This document shows positions 51,383 through 59,559 of a stretch of DNA of 64,000 nucleotides, piece after piece. Numbering within the stretch: position 1 is the stretch's first letter; every line of letters begins with the position of its first letter. This DNA is from Sandaracinaceae bacterium (GTDB taxonomy: Bacteria; Myxococcota_A; Polyangia; Polyangiales; Houyiibacteriaceae): the NCBI GenBank assembly GCA_020633055.1, contig JACKEJ010000004.1:310001-374000 (forward strand), given 5' to 3'. The position numbers were made by a program, and so were the translations under genes. Under the pieces are notes generated by a model. That model made no database searches. It was not told the origin of the DNA and saw nothing but the letters and a program-made list of their open reading frames with translations.

Positions 51383-53993
51383 CGAACGACCCTCCTTGGA
51401 TGCCGTCGCCACCCTGCGCGGCACCGCCGCCGCCCCGGCCCGCGCGCCCGGCCATGCCCACGTCGAAGGTGTTGAGCGCGCGCCAGCGGCTGGCATCCGC
51501 CGCGCTGCCACCCCACACGCCGAGGCTGGCGCCACCACAGCCGCCGCCGCCGCCGCCGCCGTCTCCGCCCCGTCCGCCGGAGCCGCCTCGCTCTCCGGGA
51601 AAGGGGCCGGCGAGCGTCGGGGTGATGCGCTCGGCGAGGGGGATGAAGCCGCCAGGAGCGCCAGGGCTGCCCGCACCGCCGCCACCGCCTGCGCCGCCGT
51701 CCCCACCCCGCCCGCCATCGGGCGCGGTCAAGCGCGAGCCCTGAACGACGAGGCCCGGCGCACTGCTGTCGTCCACGTAGACGGCGATGGCTGGGCCGCC
51801 GCTGGTGCCCGCGCTGCCTGCGCCTCCGCCGCAGCCCCCCGCGCCGCCGCCGCCGCCGCCGCCGCCGAGCCCGTCTGCGAACTCGCACGCGTTCGGGATG
51901 AAGTCCATCTCCGCGCCGCCCCCTGCGCCCCCGCCGCCGCCACCGGAGGCTGCCGTGCCGGCGCTCCCGCTCGTGGAAGTGCCCGGCGTCCATGTGGTCC
52001 CCGCGAAGCGTCCGAGCGCGTCGGCGCATCCCGCCCCACGGCTACCTGCGGTTCCATCTGCTCCTGCGTCACCGGGCCGGGGTCCCGTGAACATGCTCGG
52101 CACCTGGAAGTCGGCGAGTCCGCAACACACGGGGCGCGGGCAGCTGGAGCCCGTCACTGGGCCGCGCGAGTCCTGGCCGCCGTCGCCCCCGCGTCCAGGC
52201 GCGCGACCTTGGCCTCGGTCGCCCTGCGGCTGGAAGTTGGCGAAGAAGGGGCACCCCGCGGACGCGCCCGCGCCGCCCGCCGTGCTCTGCCCTGCACACA
52301 CGTGCTGACCTCCTGCACCCCCCGCGACCGTGTTCGCCGGCCCGCTGGTGCACTGTCGGCCGCTCTCGAGCGCCCCGCGCGGCGGCGCACCTTCCAGCGG
52401 CAACGTCGCGGGAGACGCCCCCGGCATTCCGGCCGTCCCATCGCGGCCCGCTCCTGGGACGCCAGGGCGAACGTCGATGGTGTCGAGGCGCAACGTGCGA
52501 CCGCCGGACAGGCACCCGAGCCAGATCGCGACCGACGCGGACGATGGCTCCACGGCGTCGCGCCCACGCACGCTCAACCACTCGATGACCGTGTCGCCTG
52601 GGGTGCAGTCGGTCGACATGAGCGCCGCACCGCCAGGCAGCGGTGAGTCGAGTGGCGCGCGCAGCACCGTGGTGAAGCCCGCGGGGTCGAGCGCCAGGAA
52701 GTCACGCCGGTAGCCCCCGTGCAGACGTACGCCGCTGGGGAGCGTGAGCGCCTCGACATAGGTCCCACTCGCGATGAACACGTCGGGGCGACCGGCCTCC
52801 ATCGCCCGCTCGATGGCCGCCGTCACGGTCGCCATCGGGCGCGTCGGGGACCCTGGGCCTGCGTCGTCGCCGTCGGGAGCGACGTACACGCTGAGCGTCA
52901 CCTCGCCATCCGCACCGTCGCAGTTCACGTCGAGGTCTTGACCCACCGCGCCAACGGGGCCCGGCGCGTCGTCGAGGCTCGTCACCGTGCACTCACAGCC
53001 TGTCGCGATGTCGCGATCACCATCCACGCGATCGCCTGGCTGCACCCCGTCCAGTGTGTCGGGGCAGCTGAGCACGCAGGCTGGGGCGAACGGATCGCCG
53101 CCGCACACGAGGTCGCCTTCTGGGACGGGTGAGAGCGCGCAGTCCACGCCGCACTGCCCGCAGTGATGCAGGTCCGAGTATCCGCCGACCGCGTTGCGAA
53201 AGTCCTCGTCCACCTCGCCGTCGCAGTCGTCATCGCGCTCGTTGCAGGACTCGACCGGAGCGACGCACTCGCTCAGGACGCCCGCGAGGCACGTCGCCCG
53301 TCCGGGACACGCGGGCATGTCGGGCTCGGGGAGCGGGTCTGGCAGCGGGATCCCCGCGGGGCCGCCTGGGGCGTCCTCGTCGGTCGTGTCGACGACGCAC
53401 GCGAGCTCGAAGGAGTCCGAGGGCTCGCAGCTGCAGCTGCCACCGGCCGGTGCACACACGCCGTCCGCCTGGCACGCATAGCCGCTGGGACAGCCGACCT
53501 CGCACGCGACCGCGCAGCGACGCTCTCCTCCGACATCGGCGCACGAAGCGAGCGCGCCGAGGCCGCAGTCCGTGTCCTGCGTGCAGGGCAGGCACAGATG
53601 ATCGTACGCGGGCACACAGCGACCCGAGCGCGAGGGCCAGAAGCCGGGGACACACAGCGTGGCGCCGCACACGGGGTTCTCGTCCACCAACAGGCAGTCC
53701 ATCTCGAGAGTGGCCGTATCGGGCACCACGCACTCGACCCCGCACGCCCCGCAGTGTCGGGGATGCACGTAGCGACCGAGCGCGTCGCGGAAGTCCTCGT
53801 CCACCGCCCCGTCCAGGTCCTGGTCCAGTCCGTCGCAGAGCTCGTCCCCAGTCATCCGCTCGCTGACGCTCGAGTCGACCGACTCGTCCAGCAGCGTCCG
53901 CGCCCCACACCCGAGCACGGAGAAGGCCAGCAGCAGGATGACGAAGAGCAGCTCGGCCGGACGCGCGGCCACCTCGAGTTCGGGGACACCCAT
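51366..53993 (-). CDS. Cys-rich and Gly-rich lipoprotein with MopE-type motifs (first)
   Basis: 875 residues. The N-terminus MGVPELEVAARPAELLFVIL continues to LAFSVLGC, a lipobox with Cys at 29. MopE-type motifs CDGLDQDLDGAVDEDF and CNERDDDCDGEVDEDF lie near 53 and 245, a DUF1565-like part near 375-470, and a Gly-rich tail. Paralogous to the downstream gene. The start codon is remarkable: ATG 53991-53993 is part of a GGACACCCAT element, so the first residues MGVP are element-encoded. The 17-bp overlap with the downstream gene suggests coupled translation. Confidence 0.82.
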   Translation of the reverse strand: MGVPELEVAARPAELLFVILLLAFSVLGCGARTLLDESVDSSVSERMTGDELCDGLDQDLDGAVDEDFRDALGRYVHPRHCGACGVECVVPDTATLEMDCLLVDENPVCGATLCVPGFWPSRSGRCVPAYDHLCLPCTQDTDCGLGALASCADVGGERRCAVACEVGCPSGYACQADGVCAPAGGSCSCEPSDSFELACVVDTTDEDAPGGPAGIPLPDPLPEPDMPACPGRATCLAGVLSECVAPVESCNERDDDCDGEVDEDFRNAVGGYSDLHHCGQCGVDCALSPVPEGDLVCGGDPFAPACVLSCPDTLDGVQPGDRVDGDRDIATGCECTVTSLDDAPGPVGAVGQDLDVNCDGADGEVTLSVYVAPDGDDAGPGSPTRPMATVTAAIERAMEAGRPDVFIASGTYVEALTLPSGVRLHGGYRRDFLALDPAGFTTVLRAPLDSPLPGGAALMSTDCTPGDTVIEWLSVRGRDAVEPSSASVAIWLGCLSGGRTLRLDTIDVRPGVPGAGRDGTAGMPGASPATLPLEGAPPRGALESGRQCTSGPANTVAGGAGGQHVCAGQSTAGGAGASAGCPFFANFQPQGDRGQGRAPGRGGDGGQDSRGPVTGSSCPRPVCCGLADFQVPSMFTGPRPGDAGADGTAGSRGAGCADALGRFAGTTWTPGTSTSGSAGTAASGGGGGGAGGGAEMDFIPNACEFADGLGGGGGGGGAGGCGGGAGSAGTSGGPAIAVYVDDSSAPGLVVQGSRLTAPDGGRGGDGGAGGGGGAGSPGAPGGFIPLAERITPTLAGPFPGERGGSGGRGGDGGGGGGGCGGASLGVWGGSAADASRWRALNTFDVGMAGRAGRGGGGAAQGGDGIQGGSFDVLSR

Positions 53994-54422
53994 GTGTGCT
54001 CGCAGTATGGCGGGCCGCTGCGCAGAACGCCGACTTTGTCGCGGGCGGCGTCATTTGCTGGACGCTTGGTCGAGAATGGTGCAGGGACACCCACCATCGG
54101 CCGATGGCAGACCCGTCGGGGGACACCCACTTGCGGACCATGCAACCCCACGAGCGCGAGCGCACACTCAACCTGGCGTCGGAGCCATCCTACCCCCTGC
54201 GGGCCCACGGTGAGCTGCAGGCGGCCGGGTCACGTTCGCGCGACGCCGACGCCCTCGGCGCGTCCCTGGGGGACACCCACCGCGTGACGCGTGCTCGTGG
54301 CCCTCGTGATATACCCCCAAACACGGACACACTTATCCCTTGAACGCGGTGGATTGGGGTGTCAGCATGTCGTCACTGGGCGAGGTGGGAACCGTTCTCG
54401 GATCGCGCCACTGTTCTAAAAC
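53994..54422. other. 429-bp intergenic region with array 9
   Basis: Between the divergent MopE-like lipoprotein and the LuxR-type regulator. It has three single GGACACCCA elements and, at 54310-54422, a relatively AT-richer stretch that should hold the regulator's promoter; no confident -35/-10 pair is visible. An open frame of about 115 codons here contains HTH-like CRDTH and GDTH copies only because it crosses the elements; I do not call it. Confidence 0.65.
54083..54281 (+). repeat. GGACACCCA element group 9
   Basis: Cores at 54085, 54121 and 54271, with a fourth at 53984 overlapping the lipoprotein start codon. They are not in tandem units; only the core plus one flanking G and a pyrimidine after it are shared. 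Confidence 0.9.
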
Positions 54423-55205
54423 ATGAACAATAACGTAAGCTTCTTGGTCTTTGTAGAGCGCGGGAGCGCGCGCCGACTAAAGGCCCGTCTGGAGGGCCAC
54501 GCGGATGTGCAATTGGTGTCCACGGTTGCGGAGGCGCGTCCATTGCTGCGCTCCGCGACCCGCTGGCTCGCCTGGTGGGTCGACGGGACCGCGGATGGAG
54601 CGGCGCTGACGAGCTTGTGGCGCAACCGTCCGCCAGACTGCAACCCTCCAGTCATCGTTCAGTCGGACTCCCGTCCCGAACTGAGCTGTTCCGAGCTTCC
54701 CCACCGTTGGCTGCCCAAGAGCGCCCCCCGCGCCGAGGAGCGTTACTTCTTGGGGTACTCTCTAGCCTACGAGGTAACGCGCCGAGCCCTGGTCGCAGCG
54801 GCGGTGGAGAACGTGGGCCGGGAGCACGAGCTCACCGCGAGGCAGATGGAGCTGGCCGCCATCGCGACCCTCCCCCACGGCCGCGACGACATCCTGCGTG
54901 GGCTCGGCGTCTCGCAGAACACGTTGAAGACGCGCGTGCGCCAGCTGTTGCACGTCCTGCAACACGAGACCCTGGACGCGCTGGGAAAGACGCTCCTGCG
55001 CCGCGCGGTGGACTTGGCACCCACGCCGGAGGTGGTCCACGGCGCACCGCCGCAGCCCGCGGCGCGACCGGGCGTGGGGCTGCTCCCTGCCGAACGACGC
55101 GCGTCCACGCGAACGGCGCCTCGCGACGCAAGCGTACCCGCCGTGGGCATGGCCGCCTCCGAGCTGGGCGGTTCGAGTGAACCGGACACGCACGAGCGCA
55201 GATAG
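54423..55205 (+). CDS. LuxR-type HTH regulator with degenerate receiver-like N-terminus
   Basis: 260 residues. A receiver-like fold at 1-110 (VSFLVFVERGSARRLKARLE) lacks an obvious phospho-acceptor. A LuxR/sigma-r4-like HTH follows near 135-195, ELTARQMELAAIATLPHGRD and LGVSQNTLKTRVRQLLHVL. The tail (200-260) is Pro/Ala-rich and disordered. Probably a DNA-binding transcription factor with a modified sensor part. ATG 54423 follows AT-rich DNA and lies at the end of the 429-bp gap. Target unknown. Confidence 0.75.
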   Translation: MNNNVSFLVFVERGSARRLKARLEGHADVQLVSTVAEARPLLRSATRWLAWWVDGTADGAALTSLWRNRPPDCNPPVIVQSDSRPELSCSELPHRWLPKSAPRAEERYFLGYSLAYEVTRRALVAAAVENVGREHELTARQMELAAIATLPHGRDDILRGLGVSQNTLKTRVRQLLHVLQHETLDALGKTLLRRAVDLAPTPEVVHGAPPQPAARPGVGLLPAERRASTRTAPRDASVPAVGMAASELGGSSEPDTHERR

Positions 55206-55318
55206 CCGCGCGGGCCGAGCGGGCGGGCCATTCGCCAGCGACGTCAGCGGGGGTTCGACGTGCGCCACGTACGCGAGGCCCGCAGGTGTAGACACGCAGC
55301 CATCTGGAGGAGGCTTGC

Positions 55319-55654
55319 TCAGCGTCGTGGGTCTGGATCGGGATCCGGGTCTCCCGAGGCGATCGTGTAGGTCGCCAACGTGATGCGCCCGTCGTGGCCC
55401 TTTCCGAGGAAGTCGTCGCTCTTCTCCCGCGCGTCCTTGGCCTCCCGGCGCGCCCTCTTCACCTCGCCAACGAGAAACGCCATGTCTTCGTAGCTAGCGG
55501 CCACTTCACGCGCGACGTTCTTGTCGGCCGTCTCGAGCAGAGCGCGCCCATGCGCGTCGCGGACGACCCAGCGTGGTTCTGCGCCGTCGACCCGCCAGGG
55601 CCCCACTGGCATCGCGTCCCAGCGCTTCTCGATCTCTCGGAGACGGTCGAACAT
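55319..55654 (-). CDS. Small charged protein of unknown function
   Basis: 111 residues: MFDRLREIEKRWDAMPVGPW then a beta-rich middle (EPRWVVRDAHGRALLETAD) and a basic-acidic helix ending in repeated Asp-Pro (GDPDPDPDPRR). Long amphipathic helices suggest a soluble or coiled-coil-like protein. ATG 55654 is used; the longer frame to 56254 overlaps the SDR gene on the opposite strand. It lies head-to-head with the SDR gene across a 148-bp gap that holds repeat array 10. No family recognised. Confidence 0.6.
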   Translation of the reverse strand: MFDRLREIEKRWDAMPVGPWRVDGAEPRWVVRDAHGRALLETADKNVAREVAASYEDMAFLVGEVKRARREAKDAREKSDDFLGKGHDGRITLATYTIASGDPDPDPDPRR

Positions 55655-55724
55655 CTTCTGGAGCGTACCAGGGTCCGCGCCAGATGGGTGGGAGGATGCA
55701 CCGGTCTCGGCCCTGGCGGAGCTC

Positions 55725-55786
55725 GCGGATGGGTGTCCTCCGAACGTCGCGGCTCGCGGATGGGTGTCCTCCGAACATCGCGGCTC
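55725..55786 (-). repeat. TGGGTGTCC pair 10 (31-bp direct repeat)
   Basis: Two 31-bp units with cores at 55730 and 55761, differing at one base (ACGTCGCGG or ACATCGCGG). The second unit ends 4 bp before the -10 of the SDR gene. Confidence 0.93.
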
Positions 55787-55789
55787 GGG

Positions 55790-55795
55790 TACACT
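55790..55795 (+). promoter_or_regulatory. -10 element of the SDR gene
   Basis: TACACT ends 7 bp before the SDR ATG (55803), so transcription would start at or next to the ATG, giving a leaderless mRNA. No clear -35 is visible at the right distance; the repeat pair occupies that place. Confidence 0.5.
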
Positions 55796-55802
55796 CGCGC
55801 GC

Positions 55803-56591
55803 ATGATCCTGGACCGATTTCGGATGGACGGGCGCGTGGCGCTGATCACGGGCGCTGGCAAGGGCATTGGACGCGGCATCGCGCTCGCGTACGCAGAGGC
55901 GGGGGCGGACGTCGTGGTGGCCTCGCGGACGCTGGCCGACGTGGAGGAGGTAGCGGAGGCCGCGCGGGCGCTGGGTCGGCGCGCGACGGCGGTGGCCTGC
56001 GACGTGACGGAACGCGCGCAGCTGGAGGCGCTGATGGCGCGCACGATGAGCGAGCACGAGCGTCTGGACGTGCTGGTGAACAACGCGGGTGGGGCACCCC
56101 ACGTGCCGTTCCTGCGCACGAGCGAGCAGGTGTTCGAAGACGCGCTGCGCTTCAACCTGACCCAAGCGTTCCTGCTCTCGCGCCTGGCGACGCCGCACTT
56201 GCTCGCGTCCGGGCGGGGCTCCATCGTCAACATCTCGAGCTCGCTCGGGCGCATCGTGGGGCGCGGCTTCGTGGCCTACGGCACGGCCAAGGCCGCGCTG
56301 CAGCACATGACGCGGCTGATGGCCAACGAGCTCGCGCCCAAGGTGCGCGTGAACGCCATCTGCTGTGGCGCGATCGAGACCGAGGCGCTCGGGAAGTTCC
56401 TGGCCAACCCCGCCGTACGAGAGGGTCTCGTCAAGCGCACGCCGCTGCGCGCGGTCGGCCGGGTGGAGGACATCGCTGCAACAGCGGTCTACCTCGCGTC
56501 CGACGCGGGCAGCTACATGACGGGTCGCATCCTCGCTGTCGATGGTGGCATCGAGATCAGCAACACCCCCTTCGACACCCCGGACCTCTGA
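55803..56591 (+). CDS. Short-chain dehydrogenase/reductase (SDR)
   Basis: 262 residues, classical SDR length. TGAGKGIGRGI (residues 17-27) is the NAD(P) site and NNAG the structural motif. SIVNISSSLG holds the catalytic Ser and YGTAKAALQHM the Tyr-x3-Lys pair (near 160-165). The C-terminus has VDGGIEISN. The closest style is FabG/gluconate or 3-oxoacyl reductase; the true substrate is not shown. The start is set by the leaderless -10. It overlaps the next ATG by 1 bp (TGATG) and so is translationally coupled to the EthD protein. Confidence 0.93.
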   Translation: MILDRFRMDGRVALITGAGKGIGRGIALAYAEAGADVVVASRTLADVEEVAEAARALGRRATAVACDVTERAQLEALMARTMSEHERLDVLVNNAGGAPHVPFLRTSEQVFEDALRFNLTQAFLLSRLATPHLLASGRGSIVNISSSLGRIVGRGFVAYGTAKAALQHMTRLMANELAPKVRVNAICCGAIETEALGKFLANPAVREGLVKRTPLRAVGRVEDIAATAVYLASDAGSYMTGRILAVDGGIEISNTPFDTPDL

Positions 56592-57283
56592 TGACCGCAC
56601 GCTACTGCTTCGTCCTCTCCCGCCCCGTGGGTGCGTCCCTCGAGGCGTTCTCGCAGGCCCTGCTGGGCTCCACTCAGAAGGCCCTCGAGCGCTTCAGGCC
56701 CAGCGCGCTCACCATCGACACCGCCCTCCCGCCCGAGAGCGGCGCGGCGCTCAACGCCAAGCGCGATGGGGACGGCGCGCTGCTCAGCGGCATCGTCCAC
56801 GCCACCCTGGCCGATCGCGCGGACGCGCTCGCGATGATGGCCGTGCTGGACCCCACGCTGAAGTACGTGGACGGCTACGCCGTGTCCCAAGACATCCCAC
56901 GCGACTACGAGCGCACGTGGGAGCTCGGCACGCCTTCACCCGGTGTGCGCCAGGTGACCCTGCTGCAGCCCAAGCCCGGCCTGTCGCGCGACGACTTCAT
57001 GGAGCACTGGCACGGCAAGCACGGCCCTCTGGCGCTCGAGGTACATCCCATCTGGCGGTACGACCGCAACGCCGTACTCAGCGGCCTCGGCGAGCACACG
57101 CCCCCGCTCGCAGGCATCGTCGCGCTGCACTTCCGCGAGCTGGCCGACGCGACGGATCCCAAGCGCCTCTACGGCGGCGACGACGCCAACATGGCGCGCA
57201 TCTTCGAGGACGTCAGCTCCTTCCTCGACATGCGCACGCTGCGCGTGATGCTCATGCGCGAGCACGTCTTCGCGACCGAGTAG
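56591..57283 (+). CDS. EthD-like ferredoxin-fold protein
   Basis: 230 residues with two halves of the dimeric alpha-beta barrel type. The second half contains LQPKPGLSRDDFMEHWHGKH and HPIWRYDRNAVLSG, the EthD signature. Such proteins act in degradation of ethers or as small monooxygenase/isomerase-like enzymes; the substrate here is unknown. Its ATG overlaps the SDR stop, and a catabolic SDR-EthD pair is a common arrangement. Confidence 0.82.
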   Translation: MTARYCFVLSRPVGASLEAFSQALLGSTQKALERFRPSALTIDTALPPESGAALNAKRDGDGALLSGIVHATLADRADALAMMAVLDPTLKYVDGYAVSQDIPRDYERTWELGTPSPGVRQVTLLQPKPGLSRDDFMEHWHGKHGPLALEVHPIWRYDRNAVLSGLGEHTPPLAGIVALHFRELADATDPKRLYGGDDANMARIFEDVSSFLDMRTLRVMLMREHVFATE

Positions 57284-57300
57284 CTTCAGAGCAGCGCGGC

Positions 57301-58269
57301 ATGGAGATCCCTCCCGACACCTTGGTGCGGCTCACGCTCGACCCGGCCGACCATGTGCTGCTCCTCGACCACGGGGCGACCACCACCTGCCCCTTCGCGT
57401 CCGGGGCGCTCGTGCGTCGAACCGACGAGCGGGTCGTGTTGCGCTTCGCGGAGGGGCTCGTGACGCGCCCTGACGACCCTCGGACGGCCGAGGCGAACTC
57501 GGTCGGGAGCGGGGAGCGCCACGCCCACGTGAGCTTCACGATGGTGGACGACGCGCTGTCCGTGCCCGACGCGCTCTTCCTGCTGTCCGTGCTGTGGTTG
57601 ACGGACTACCACGCCGACGCGTTTCTGCACGAAAGCCGGAGCTTCGAGTTCGTCGACGCTCGGTCGGGTCAGGCCATCGCGCTGCCACACCCCCCTCGCA
57701 TCGAGACGTCGCAGGCGCTCCTCGCCGCGCTCCCCCTGGCCGCGCGCCTCCGCGCGCTCCTCGCCGCGTGCGAGCTGGCGGTACCCGTCTGGTCGGCGTG
57801 GGCCCGGACGGGCGACCTCACCTACTACGACGGGATCATGTCCATGGCTTCCGTCCCCGCGAGGCTGGCGGAGTCCACCCTCGCGGCGGTCGCACGCTGG
57901 CTGGAAGACGGTATCCCCGAGCCGCTGGCGGAGCAGCTGAGCGCGTATCGGTCCCTGCACTGGCCCATGCTGGAAGACAATTGGAGCGTCCCCCCGAACG
58001 TGTACTACAGCCTGTTCGCGCCGCGAAACCTCGCCGACTGTGCGCTCGAGGGTGGGGACCTGGACGCGGCGCGGGTGTGCCTGCAGCAGGCCACGGCAGC
58101 GCGCGCGACGAACGCCCTCGACGAGTTCCTTGGGGAGCCGTTTCGCAAGGCCTTCCTCCTCGGATGGTGGCGCGCCTGCGTCCACATCCTGCGAGGCGCG
58201 CCCGTGCCGGTGCTCGAGCTGGCGAGCCCCAGGAACGGGTCTCACCCCGCGAGCGGCAAGTCGCCATAG
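57301..58269 (+). CDS. Protein of unknown function
   Basis: 322 residues, soluble. The N-terminal half is beta-rich (VRLTLDPADHVLLLDHGATT), the middle has LLSVLWLTDYHADAFLHESR, and the C-terminal half is helical and TPR-like near the end (ALEGGDLDAARVCLQQATAA). No catalytic motif is recognisable. It starts 17 bp after the EthD gene on the same strand and may belong to that operon. The 3' end overlaps the convergent glycosyltransferase by 28 bp. Family not recognised. Confidence 0.7.
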   Translation: MEIPPDTLVRLTLDPADHVLLLDHGATTTCPFASGALVRRTDERVVLRFAEGLVTRPDDPRTAEANSVGSGERHAHVSFTMVDDALSVPDALFLLSVLWLTDYHADAFLHESRSFEFVDARSGQAIALPHPPRIETSQALLAALPLAARLRALLAACELAVPVWSAWARTGDLTYYDGIMSMASVPARLAESTLAAVARWLEDGIPEPLAEQLSAYRSLHWPMLEDNWSVPPNVYYSLFAPRNLADCALEGGDLDAARVCLQQATAARATNALDEFLGEPFRKAFLLGWWRACVHILRGAPVPVLELASPRNGSHPASGKSP

Positions 58270-59486
58270 TGACCACGGGCGAGCGCGTAGGGCGCGATGG
58301 ACTCACGCGTCGCGCGCCGAGTGCTCAGCAGCGCGCGATACAGCTGGTCCCACTTGACTGGGCAGAGGTAGTCGCGCGTGGTGTCCTCGGCCGATGCGGA
58401 CAGCGCCGCGTACAGGACGGGGTCGTCCATCAGCCGCTCGACCGCGCGGGCCAGCGCGTCCGCCGAGCCAGCCTGAAAGCGCACCCCCGTCACTCCGTCA
58501 CGCATCCGCCACGCGAACATCGGGTGGTCCGAGAACACGACGGGGCTACGCGAGCACAGCCCTTCGTAGATGGTCATCGGCAGCCCCTCGGGGTACTCGT
58601 GGCGCGTGGGCACGAGCACCGCGTCATGCTCACTCATGAGCGGCACGATGTGCGCGTGCGGGCGCTTTCCCAGGAAGTGCACGTGCGCGTCGAGACCCAG
58701 CCGCGCAACCTCGGCGACCAGCGTGGGCGAAGTCCCCCCCACCAACGAGAGCTCCACCTCGCGCCCGCCCCGGCGCAACATGTCTACGGCCCGGATGGCG
58801 TCCCCTACGCCCTTCGACTCCAGCATCATGCCGACGTAGACGACGCGAAACGGGCCCTCACGGCGCAACGTCTTCGGTGGATTGTCCGCAGCCCGGATGG
58901 TCGGGGGCCAGTCGAAGGGAACCACCTTCTCCGGCCGCACACCGATACGTGCGAGGTCGAGCGACGCCGCGAGGTTGTGGTTGGACACCCACGCCACACC
59001 CGGTCGATTGAGCAGCCCCGCGAGCGCCCGGTACTTCAGTCGTGCGCCGCGCGACGCGCGGGTGAAGCTATCCGCGAACACGGCGAACGTACGCGCGCGC
59101 TGCATGAGCGCCCACGCCAGCACGGTGGGCTCGGGGCACGCGACCGCGATGTGTGTCGGTCGCTCACGCTGGGCAACCCGCAGGAGCGCGAAATGGGCGA
59201 GACGCGCTTGGACACCGCGGCCTGGCGGGTACAGCTCCGAGCCCACCACGTACACGCCGTTGTGCAGCCGCCGCCGCGGGTAGGACGTGCCGTACGACAA
59301 CACCGTGACCCGCGCGACGTGGCGCGCGACGTCGGCGAGGAAGTCGACCGTGTAGCGCTGCGCGAAATAGGTCTCCCCGCCACCTCGCTGGAAGCGTTCG
59401 GCGGCGTCGGCGTAGCAGCCATACTGGATCACCAGCAAGCGGGTCTTCGGGTCGAGCTCGTCGCGCAGGGGCTGCGTCACCATCAC
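58242..59486 (-). CDS. Glycosyltransferase family 1/4 (GT-B)
   Basis: 414 residues. The C-terminal Rossmann half has FRVVYVGMMLESKGVGDAI, VELSLVGGTSPTL and the E-x7-E-like motif RHEYPEGLPMTIYEGLCSRSP, characteristic of GT4 retaining glycosyltransferases. The N-terminal half has IQYGCYADAAERFQRGGGET. It would transfer a sugar from a nucleotide donor in surface polysaccharide or glycolipid synthesis. Acceptor unknown. One GGACACCCA element (58983) is in the coding region. ATG 59486 is used; an adjacent ATG at 59483 is equivalent. Confidence 0.88.
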   Translation of the reverse strand: MMVTQPLRDELDPKTRLLVIQYGCYADAAERFQRGGGETYFAQRYTVDFLADVARHVARVTVLSYGTSYPRRRLHNGVYVVGSELYPPGRGVQARLAHFALLRVAQRERPTHIAVACPEPTVLAWALMQRARTFAVFADSFTRASRGARLKYRALAGLLNRPGVAWVSNHNLAASLDLARIGVRPEKVVPFDWPPTIRAADNPPKTLRREGPFRVVYVGMMLESKGVGDAIRAVDMLRRGGREVELSLVGGTSPTLVAEVARLGLDAHVHFLGKRPHAHIVPLMSEHDAVLVPTRHEYPEGLPMTIYEGLCSRSPVVFSDHPMFAWRMRDGVTGVRFQAGSADALARAVERLMDDPVLYAALSASAEDTTRDYLCPVKWDQLYRALLSTRRATRESIAPYALARGHYGDLPLAG

Positions 59487-59559
59487 GGCCGCTCCTTGCT
59501 GTAGGTGCGGGTAGGATTTTGTGGGCGAACAAGCTTCCGGTCAAGCGACCCAGGCGCGT

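Noticed and set aside
53996..54343. A 115-codon plus-strand frame in the 429-bp gap
   Set aside because: Its repeated CRDTH and GDTH words come from the dispersed element; there is no ribosome-binding site and no family resemblance.
54388..54420. ECF-type promoter (GGAACC ... TCTAAA) before the LuxR-type regulator
   Set aside because: Spacing of about 21 nt is too long for known ECF promoters.
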